Below, piece after piece: positions 1 to 8,300 of a stretch of 22,370 nucleotides of DNA. Each line of letters opens with the position of its first letter. Within the stretch, counting starts at the first letter, position 1. The position numbers and the translations under genes are program-made. A model generated the notes under the pieces. That model saw only the letters and a list, made by a program, of their open reading frames with translations, ran no database searches and was not told where the DNA came from. Source of the DNA: a virus. The stretch lies in IMG/VR virus record IMGVR_UViG_3300031759_000151, positions 1 through 22,370 of that record. The stretch is one strand, 5' to 3'.

Positions 1-3000
1 ATAAACTATATACGCGAAGACTTGATGTAGAAATATAATCAACATTTACGGTTGATGATCCAGTATATACCATAGTTGCTGGTGTTGAGGTTGATGTGCC
101 AAAAATCGACACTAAGTTGCCAGAAGATCCAGAGACAGAAAATGCTCCAACCGACTGTATGGTTGTGCCCAGATTTAACGACCAGATACCAGTTCTAGAT
201 GAAGAAATAGCAGAGAATGTATTATTTCCAGTTAATGCACTAGTTGAACTAAATCCTGATCCACCAAATGACAGTCCATTGTACGTCAAACTACCACCAG
301 TAAAGTTTGTGCCGCTGCCACCACTTAAGTTGATATTTGCTGATCCTTTATTAAAGGTAAGCCCTGTAGTAGTTGTTATTGTCCATGGTGTGGGATTTGA
401 TGTTAGTGACCATGTACCAGATCCCATAGACAATGTTCTAGAACTTGAACCAGCCGTACTGAATAATGAAGCAGTGACATTATATGATGCCGCATTAAAT
501 GTACCAGACGTAAGAACTAGAGAACTCGATATCGCTAAAGCATCCGCAAGTTGAACAGTTCCTGAAAATGAGTTTATTATGTATTGGTTTGTGCCAGTAT
601 AAGAAGCGCCGCCACTCGTTATTGTTTGAGTGCCTCTACCTGAGAATGTTAACTGACCAGAACCTGAGTATGTTGTGGCAGAACTTAACAACCAGTTTCC
701 ATATAGTGTTGGACCATTACTGATAGCAAAAGTCCAAGTATTGCTTCTTGTAGACATATCGACTGTGCCGATATTCCAAATGTTGTCCATTGTGATTGTT
801 GAAGATGTGTTTAATCCAGTATTCTGAATAATAGCTGTGTCTTGTGCTAGTGGAAAGTTAGCATCAGCAGGTGTACCACCAGAACTTGTTGCCCAAGGAA
901 CACCAGCTGCCCAAGAACCACCAGCAGTTAAACTCCAATATACAGTTTTTGGTGTTGATGCTGTTAAGCCACTATTGCCACCACAGTCTCCAATACTTGT
1001 ACCTGACCAAGTAGCGGCACCAGCACATTTGATATCGCGAAAGTCGATATTATTAAGGTTTGATACAGAAGCGGCAGTAATCGTGTACTGTGTTCCTAAT
1101 GTGCCACTGAATAAGAATATGCGTCTTGATGCACTATTAGTGCCTTGTGTGAATGTCAGAGTTCCGTTCACAGTTATATTAGACGATATGTTACACTGTT
1201 TATATCCTGTTGTTCCAGGATTCCACATGGTCAAGTTGTTGAATGTTACAGGAAAAATAGATTGATTCAAAGGAACAGAGATGCCTGAAGTCTGATCAGT
1301 AAACGCAACATTATAAAACGTTTGACCACCATGATAAAATGCGTTACTTGTTCCAGATATTGTTATAGTTGATGTACCAGAACTGAACGTTAAGTTAGTA
1401 GGATTTACTGTCGTAGATGAACCGGTAAAGTTGATGCTCGTTGTTAGATTGATAGCAGAAGCACCAAAGGATAATGATATAGGAGTTGTTGCTCCTGACG
1501 AATATGTTAATGTCAGAGTTGCACCAGTTAAAGTAAATCCAGCAGTGTTGAATGTGCCACTTGTTATTGTCAGTGTAGATGTGCCAATATTCAAAGCGGC
1601 AGTTAATGACCATGAACCTGTTGTGGCAAAAGTAATAGAACTTGCTAGAGTTTGTCCACAACTGATCGTTTTACCTGTGCCTGCACCACTAAACGTAATC
1701 GCACCGGTATATGTTCTACTTATTCCTGTAGATGCCATTGTAAAGTCGTGCGTGATACAAAGCTGTGCAGATCCTGCGAATACTAATGAACCAGATGCTG
1801 GTCCACTTACAGACAAGCTGTAGCAGCGTAATGGAGTTACCGATGATAGTGTTACAGAATATGCGGTTGCATTTGATGCGCTATTAAATATGACAGTATC
1901 AGCGGATGTGGGCACAGAAGCACCACCAGCGCCTCCAGATGTGGCCGACCAGTTAGCAGTCGCAGATGCCGTCCAGCTTCCTGTGCCGCCTACCCAGTAT
2001 CTTGTTACGGCAGCTGGAGCAGCGGTAAGAATAACACCAGAGCCTGTACTGTTTACACCAGCATAAAACTCAACAGGATTAGTGGCAGACATCGCTGTCG
2101 TACCCATTGTCAGATAATCAACGCCCGATACACGATCACCAAAAAGAGTGAGTGTTGTTCCCGTGACAGTTACAAGATTTCCTGACGTTCCTGTTACAGA
2201 CCACTTGCCAACAGATATTGTGCTGAATGATATTGTATGTGAAACTGTTTTTGTGGATGCAAGTTCTCCGTATGTATCTCCAGCACCCAAAGTGGTTGTG
2301 GATACACCAGTTGTACCACCAATAGTCAGTTTATTGTAATAAAATCCACCACCCGTAAATGTTCTTGCTGTTGTCGATGTATCAGATAGAACAATCGTAG
2401 ATGTGCCTGCATAATATGTTAAGCCTGTTGATGCAGTGTTCCAAACTGTTCCTGTTCCAGCTAACGTCCAAGTACCAGATCCCATATTCAACGTACGAGT
2501 TGATGTTGATGTGTTTACGAATCTGGTAGTTATTGTTGTGTTATATGATGAAGAGTTGAATCCACCGTTTGTGAGTGTGAGAAGATCAGTATTCAATGCA
2601 TCTGATTGTTGAACAGTTCCGTTTATATTAAATATAACGATACCATTACCACCACCGCTTATTGATATGCCATTGGATAATATCTGTTGTGTTGTATTGC
2701 GACCAGTAAAGTATGGATTAAATGCAGATGGAGATACTACACCTGTACCAAGTTTTAGATTTCCATTTATGAAAATGCTACCTGCAAATGTCACCGAACT
2801 TGTACGCGAAGAAACGTCTAATGTGCTTATATACCCGCCTGAAAAGTTGATTGTTGTAGCAGCGCCATTATTATCAATGATTGCCGTGTCTTGTCCAAGA
2901 GGAATATTATTTGCAGCAGGTGTACCACCAGAAGATGTTGCCCATCCAGTAGAGAACCAAGTTTGTGAACCAGTTAGATTCCAGTAAACAGTTTTAGCTG

Positions 3001-5083
3001 CGGGAAATGTAATACCACTATTACCTCCACAATCACCACCTCTTGTCACTGAAGTTCCTGCGGCTGCGCCCGTTAGTGTAATATCTCTAAAATCAATATC
3101 CGAAGGAGAAGAGAATGTAGTGACATTTAACACTGTTGGAGTTGACGTAGGGCTTGCTGATACCGAGGAAGCAGAAATAAACACTCTTCCTGTTGCTGAT
3201 GAACCACTAGCAGATAGTGTATTGATTGTCTGTATGCCGCCGCTAATAATGTATGATCTATAACCACCAGAACTGGGATTGTTGAGTGTTAGAGTTCCAC
3301 TATAGGTGAAAGCACCAGAAATAACTTGCCCGCCGTTGCTCATACTAACATTGTATAATGTCGCGCTTACACTACCATAGTTGGTAAGAGACGAGTTAAC
3401 AGAGGTAATATTAAGAGTAGAAGTTCCTGGATAAACTGTAAGTAATGGACCAGTATTAAATCCTGCACCAGAAATATAAGTCACTGTTATAGTACTGGAT
3501 CTAAGATATACGTTACAAGGAGCCACGGGTGTACTCGATGCACCCACGCTAAGTGTGGGAACACTGATCGAATATCCCTGAGTGTCAAACGTTCCCGACA
3601 CAATAGATAATGTTGGATTAGCACCAGAAGATATGCTAAACGCATCATTTAGTAGAAATGATCCACCAAACGAAGTAATGTTGATTGCTTGTGAGAACGA
3701 AACTCCAGCACTTGTAACAGATTGTGTGTTTCTACTAGCAAATGTCAATGATGCCGTTCCTGCTACAGTCACCGCAGAACTATTTTTCCAGTTCCCGTAT
3801 ACAGTAATGGGCGTTGTTGTATTTGTCAATGTCATAGCATTAGTTCTGCTAGACATGTCTATACTGCCTATCCACGCAAAAACAGTATCTAATGTAATAG
3901 TATTGCCTGTAGTCAGTCCCGTATTGTCAATGATTGCGGTGTCTTGCGCAAGAGGAAAGTTTGAAGCGGCTGGTGTGCCACCAGAAGATGTTGCCCAAGC
4001 ATTTGAAGACCAGTTACCGCCAGCAGTTAAACTCCAATATACAGTTTTTGGTGTTGAAGTTGTAATACCCAGATTGCCTCCAAGATCCCCTATACGTGTG
4101 CCCGAAATAGGAGAAGCTGTGCCATTTACAATGATATCTCTGAAATCGGCATCAGTTAAAGATGCTGCACTATTACATGTCAATATCAACTGAAAACCAT
4201 AAACAGTAGTTTGAAACCACACTCTTTGATTGCCAGCAGTGCCTGTCGTAGTTAAAGCGCCGCTGATAGTCTGGTTAGAAGAAAAACTAGCTATTCTATA
4301 TCCAACAACCGATGGTGCAGTATATGATAGATTGTAAAACGTATTTTGGCCTGAGATATTGGTTGAAACCGCAGATGTTGTTACGGCTGTAGGAAATGCA
4401 ACGTTATAGAACGTTTTGCCGTTTCCATTAAAAGAAATAGATCCATTAAACGTACAGTTGATCTGAGATGTGCCTGCGTTTAATACTCCCGCTGATCCTA
4501 GAGATAAAGGCGTTGCTGCGGGCAAAGTTACTGTGGATGCATTCAGGTTCAATATTGCTGTAGCAGAACTAGAAATCGTTAAAGTTCCAGCTATAGTTAA
4601 AGCATAGTTACCTGTAGACGATGTATCGAATGTTCCTGCGTTTACTGTAAAAGCTGTTGTTGATGTTGTTGTAAGCGAACTACCAAGAGTCCAATATCCA
4701 CCAGATCCGTTAAATGTAAATGCAGCAGCAAATGCTGTGCCATTTGTTGTGATTGTATTTCCTGTAGTTGTCGAAATGAATGTAATAAGTCCAGTGGCTG
4801 ACCAAGTAGGAGTTATATTGGTAATATTCATACTACCAGAAATAGTAAGCGTACCTGTGCTTGTAAATGTGGGCGCGCCAGCAGATATGTTGATGTTGAG
4901 GCACGTCAAAGCGCCTGACATAGTGACAGTATAAGTGCCACCTGAACCACTATCAAAGAATACTGTGTCAGCCGCAGTAGGAACAGTTCCAGTACCACCT
5001 GTGCCACCAGACGAACTTGCCCAGTGTGTGGTTGTAGAAGTATCCCAAGTACCTGTTCCTCCTACCCAATAAATATTGGCCAT
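1..5083 (-). CDS. Giant modular adhesin or tail-fibre protein, 3' end outside window
   Basis: I read this frame codon by codon from an ATG at 5083-5081 to the left edge: 1694 codons with no stop, so the C-terminus lies outside. The start follows the stop of the upstream 99-residue gene by 3 bases (TAATAAATG), with a weak AGAAAG site. The protein begins MANIYWVGGTGTW and consists of about five modules of 330-353 residues. Each opens with a YW(V/S)(G/L)T-x-G-x-W motif (Trp at residues 6, 350, 701, 1030, 1383). Several then have ATSSGGTPA, a PLAQDTAII-like segment and GTFDT/GTFNA strands, and three close with DFRDI followed by GD(C/L)GGN. The composition is Ser/Thr/Gly/Asn-rich and poor in charge, typical of beta-helical or beta-sandwich surface proteins. 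I infer a virion-attached receptor-binding or surface-adhesion role from its place after the fibre gene; no enzymatic motif is seen. Similar modules occur, as I recall, in environmental phages and bacterial adhesins. Confidence is high that it is a real gene, moderate for function. Confidence 0.85.
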   Translation of the reverse strand, partial: MANIYWVGGTGTWDTSTTTHWASSSGGTGGTGTVPTAADTVFFDSGSGGTYTVTMSGALTCLNINISAGAPTFTSTGTLTISGSMNITNITPTWSATGLITFISTTTGNTITTNGTAFAAAFTFNGSGGYWTLGSSLTTTSTTAFTVNAGTFDTSSTGNYALTIAGTLTISSSATAILNLNASTVTLPAATPLSLGSAGVLNAGTSQINCTFNGSISFNGNGKTFYNVAFPTAVTTSAVSTNISGQNTFYNLSYTAPSVVGYRIASFSSNQTISGALTTTGTAGNQRVWFQTTVYGFQLILTCNSAASLTDADFRDIIVNGTASPISGTRIGDLGGNLGITTSTPKTVYWSLTAGGNWSSNAWATSSGGTPAASNFPLAQDTAIIDNTGLTTGNTITLDTVFAWIGSIDMSSRTNAMTLTNTTTPITVYGNWKNSSAVTVAGTASLTFASRNTQSVTSAGVSFSQAINITSFGGSFLLNDAFSISSGANPTLSIVSGTFDTQGYSISVPTLSVGASSTPVAPCNVYLRSSTITVTYISGAGFNTGPLLTVYPGTSTLNITSVNSSLTNYGSVSATLYNVSMSNGGQVISGAFTYSGTLTLNNPSSGGYRSYIISGGIQTINTLSASGSSATGRVFISASSVSASPTSTPTVLNVTTFSSPSDIDFRDITLTGAAAGTSVTRGGDCGGNSGITFPAAKTVYWNLTGSQTWFSTGWATSSGGTPAANNIPLGQDTAIIDNNGAATTINFSGGYISTLDVSSRTSSVTFAGSIFINGNLKLGTGVVSPSAFNPYFTGRNTTQQILSNGISISGGGNGIVIFNINGTVQQSDALNTDLLTLTNGGFNSSSYNTTITTRFVNTSTSTRTLNMGSGTWTLAGTGTVWNTASTGLTYYAGTSTIVLSDTSTTARTFTGGGFYYNKLTIGGTTGVSTTTLGAGDTYGELASTKTVSHTISFSTISVGKWSVTGTSGNLVTVTGTTLTLFGDRVSGVDYLTMGTTAMSATNPVEFYAGVNSTGSGVILTAAPAAVTRYWVGGTGSWTASATANWSATSGGAGGASVPTSADTVIFNSASNATAYSVTLSSVTPLRCYSLSVSGPASGSLVFAGSAQLCITHDFTMASTGISRTYTGAITFSGAGTGKTISCGQTLASSITFATTGSWSLTAALNIGTSTLTITSGTFNTAGFTLTGATLTLTYSSGATTPISLSFGASAINLTTSINFTGSSTTVNPTNLTFSSGTSTITISGTSNAFYHGGQTFYNVAFTDQTSGISVPLNQSIFPVTFNNLTMWNPGTTGYKQCNISSNITVNGTLTFTQGTNSASRRIFLFSGTLGTQYTITAASVSNLNNIDFRDIKCAGAATWSGTSIGDCGGNSGLTASTPKTVYWSLTAGGSWAAGVPWATSSGGTPADANFPLAQDTAIIQNTGLNTSSTITMDNIWNIGTVDMSTRSNTWTFAISNGPTLYGNWLLSSATTYSGSGQLTFSGRGTQTITSGGASYTGTNQYIINSFSGTVQLADALAISSSLVLTSGTFNAASYNVTASLFSTAGSSSRTLSMGSGTWSLTSNPTPWTITTTTGLTFNKGSANINLSGGSGTNFTGGSLTYNGLSFGGSGFSSTSALTGNNTFSAISSSRTGIWSLNLGTTIQSVGAFSVSGSSGNLVSIFGTSTSTPATMVYTGSSTVNVDYISTSSLRVYSL
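1..5083 (-). repeat. Five tandem ~345-residue modules within the adhesin gene
   Basis: Module starts, judged by the conserved YW motif, are at about 5083, 4039, 2986, 1999 and 940, giving spacings of 344, 351, 329 and 353 residues. Two flavours are visible: a YWVGGTG type (modules 1 and 4) and a TVYW(S/N)LT type (modules 2, 3 and 5). The junctions into modules 2, 3 and 5 share a DFRDI segment (about 4131-4154, 3081-3100, 1031-1051) followed by GD(C/L)GGN. The junction into module 4 instead has a VDYLTMG-type segment. A 38-base stretch is identical at 921-958 and 4020-4057. The last visible module is cut near its end by the window edge, so the total number is unknown. Confidence 0.8.
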
Positions 5084-5086
5084 TTA

Positions 5087-5386
5087 TTATGCTTTCTGGT
5101 ACCAAGTACCATTTACTTCAATGAGGACTGCTCCACTTGCTGGAGTACCTTCAAGCAAAGTGTAATCAACACCAGATATATTAATATTTGCAGGAGGTGT
5201 TTCTGGCTCTGGTGGCGGAGGAGTATCCGATGCAGGAGGATTGACAATAGCTAACCAGTTTTGATATCTTTGTTGTTTCATCTCTGCAATCTGATCATCC
5301 GTGAATGTTTGATCATCAGGAAGATGAAGAGCATCTCTAAAAACACCATATGGTCCTGCATCAAACTCAAAATCAATACTAATCAT
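5087..5386 (-). CDS. Small two-domain virion-associated protein (99 aa), unknown function
   Basis: The start is taken as the ATG at 5386-5384 (MISIDFEF) because AAGGAG lies just upstream and overlaps the stop of the fibre gene. The longer reading from 5419 would lie inside that gene and lacks such a site. The N-terminal half (about residues 1-50) has an acidic FDAGPYGVFRDAL segment and a helical TDDQIAEMKQQRYQNWLAIV segment. A proline-rich linker (PPPPEPETPP) follows, then a short C-terminal unit with GVDYTLLEGTPASGAV and a WYQ end. It sits between the tail fibre and the giant adhesin, so I infer a connector, capping or assembly factor, but no family is recognised with certainty. Small proteins with a similar MKQ-R-NW segment are, from memory, common next to fibre genes of marine phages. 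Confidence 0.8.
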   Translation of the reverse strand: MISIDFEFDAGPYGVFRDALHLPDDQTFTDDQIAEMKQQRYQNWLAIVNPPASDTPPPPEPETPPANINISGVDYTLLEGTPASGAVLIEVNGTWYQKA

Positions 5387-5396
5387 TATTATCTCC

Positions 5397-8300
5397 TTAG
5401 AATCCAAAGTTCTTAGCAAGAAGTTGCCAAGTTGATGTTGTAGAGTTATATATAAAGCCTAGATAATCGTGCTTACTTGATCCTGACAATGCTGATGGCA
5501 ATGGTAGATCGGTTGAACCCGCAAACTGTGCCTGAAAAGAAAGTGTTTGTGAGTTTGTTGTCTGTATTCTGAATACTAGTTGTTGCCCATTAATGGGAGT
5601 ACCAGTTGTATTCGCAATAGTGAATGTGCCAGTTGATCCTGTATATATCATTGTTGCAATATCTGTAGAGTCAGTATTTGCAGTAAACGTTGAAGAGTTA
5701 GCATATGAGACAACGCGCTTAGACGAACTTGCTGTACTCCAATAAACGTTACCTGTACCTGATGATGTTAGCACCTGCCCGCTAGTACCTGTAGAACCGT
5801 TTGCAGAAATACCAATACCAGTATTTACAACAATCGCAGTATTCGTAATACGCATTCTTTCATTAGTAGCAAGTGTGCCGCCAGTGAAAAAGTTTATATA
5901 AGAAGTAGCACCAGCAGTCCCTACAGAAAGATTGGTGTTACCAGTATACAAGTATCCATCTGAAGGACCATTGATTGTCCAAGTAGACTGACTAAATCCA
6001 TTGCCATTAATACCAACGTCAATGTAGTTACTGCTAGTAGGCTCAGGTCCTAATGTATCATTGACAATAAAATCGCCTGAAGCATTGTTACCTGTATTCG
6101 CATTCCATATCACAACTTCAGCAAATGTATTGGAGTTTAAAGCAAACTCTGCAAGCGAACTGTCGGTAGAGTTAAATCCGATTACCACATTTGTAGTAGT
6201 ATTGCCTGTTACGATGAATGTAGAGTTTACAAGAGATTGCGCTGTTGCAGTACCATATGCACCCGTTTGATAGACTGAAGCATTGACCGTGCCAGTAGAA
6301 TATACGTTGACAACACTAATGTTGGCATTAAACGTCTGATTCGCAGTAAAGGTATTTGTGTTTGACCAAAATACAACGTTAGCAGGCAACTGTGCATAAG
6401 GCAGAGTACCAGTTGAAATGTTTGTAGCATTGGTATAATAAGAAGCAAGCTGACCATTCAGATATGTTGTATTATTTGATGTCAGAGTAGCTACGTTAGC
6501 GGCAAGACCAGCTACAGTTTGGAATGTGCTATTAACATATGAGTTACTAGCAGCGTATGCATATATTGCCGTGTTTTGGGCAAATGTAGAGTATACAGCG
6601 GTATTCTGTGCAAAAGTTGAGTTGACATATGTGTTACTTGCCGCATATGCGTAGATTGCTGTATTCTGTGCAAATGTGCTATAGACTGTAGTGTTTGGTG
6701 TATAGTTTAAAAGATTTGCTTGCAACTGTGCATTAGATACAACATTAGCAGCAGATACAGAACCAACAAAACTGGTATTGTTCGACGTCAGAGTAGCAAC
6801 ATTAGAAGATAAACCAGCCACAGTCTGGAATGTGCTATTAACATAAGCATTCGAAGCAGCATAAGTGTATATCGCAGTGTTTTGAGCAAACACCGAGTAT
6901 ACAGAAGTGTTTTGAGCAAATGTGCTATAGACTGTTGTGTTAGGCGTATAGTTTAAAAGATTTGCTTGAAGTTGTGCATTAGATACAACGTTTGCTGCCG
7001 GCAATGTGCCTATATAGTTTGCAGCATTGGCAGTACCATTGATCACTTGTGTGAATGTTATGGTGTTTGAAAATGTATATTGAGCAGAAACGTTTAAGCC
7101 AATGACTGTAGACCAATAAACGTTACCAGTACCATTAGAAGTCAATACTTGACCTACGGTACCTTGTGAACCAGTAGTATCAATGATCGCAGCACCAGAT
7201 GCAATAGTCAAGTTTGCTGTTGATGTTAATGCAAGATTTGAGGTTGCTACGTATGTCGCTGCGTTGACCGTCCGGCCAAATATCGTATTAGAAGAAATAG
7301 CAGTGGCGTATATATTCCATGCTGCGTTTGCATAACCCAGATTTAGATTGTTCGAATATGGAACAAATGCTACGTTAGATTGCCATGCAGGATAAGAAGA
7401 GTTGTATACAAGGTTAGCACTAGTGCCAATAATAAGCCCAGAGTTATTTGCTAATGTATTTGTAGAAGCACTATTCGCAAGAATAATATTTAAGTCATTT
7501 GTGGTGATCACTGTTGCATTGATGAACGTGGTTGATCCAGCAAGTGTTAGATTGCCAGTAACAGTCAAGTTGCCTGATACGGTAGCACCACCAGAAATGC
7601 TTAGGTTCGATCCAGCGACTACACCAGTATAGGTAGGAAGATATGCTGCAATGTTAGCGTTTAGACCAGATGTAGTCTGGTATCCCGCTAGGTTTGATTG
7701 GAGTTGCGTATTAGAGACAACATTAGCAGCAGACACAGTACCAACAAAGTTTGTGTTATTTGAAGTGAGTGTCGCGACATTTGATGCTAAACCAGCAATC
7801 GTTTGAAAAGTTGAGTTCACATATGCATTACTAGCTGCATAAGCATAGATGGCTGTATTCTGAGCAAACGTTGAATAAACTGTTGTGTTAGGCGTATAGT
7901 TTAAAAGATTTGCTTGCAACTGTGCATTACTAACTACATTTGCGGCAGTAACCGTACCAACAAAGCTTGTGTTATTTGAAGTGAGTGTTGCAACATTAGC
8001 AGACAAACCAGCCACAGTCTGGAATGTGCTATTAACATAAGCATTCGAAGCAGCATAAGCATAGATAGCGGTGTTCTGTGCGAATGTAGAGTATACAGCC
8101 GTATTGCTAGCCGCATAAGCTACAGCATTCGAATATGCTGTTCCTGCAATAGTTGCCGCATACGTCACAGCATTTGTATATGCCGTAGCAGCATTCGCCG
8201 TAATCAAACTGTTGACTGCGGTGTTTTGTGCAAACGTGCTATAGACTGTGGTATTACTCGCGGCATAAGCATAGATAGCAGTGTTCTGAGCAAATACGCT

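Noticed and set aside
3582-4193. Plus-strand open frame of 203 codons, with others at 96-554, 837-1265 and 1431-1823
   Set aside because: They lie antisense within the continuous minus-strand adhesin frame. Their Val/Pro/Leu/Asp-rich products are what the reverse of Asn/Thr/Ser/Gly codons gives, and no ribosome binding site or known domain is seen.
5387-5419. Upstream start at 5419 for the 99-residue protein
   Set aside because: It lies within the end of the fibre gene, whereas the ATG at 5386 is preceded by AAGGAG.
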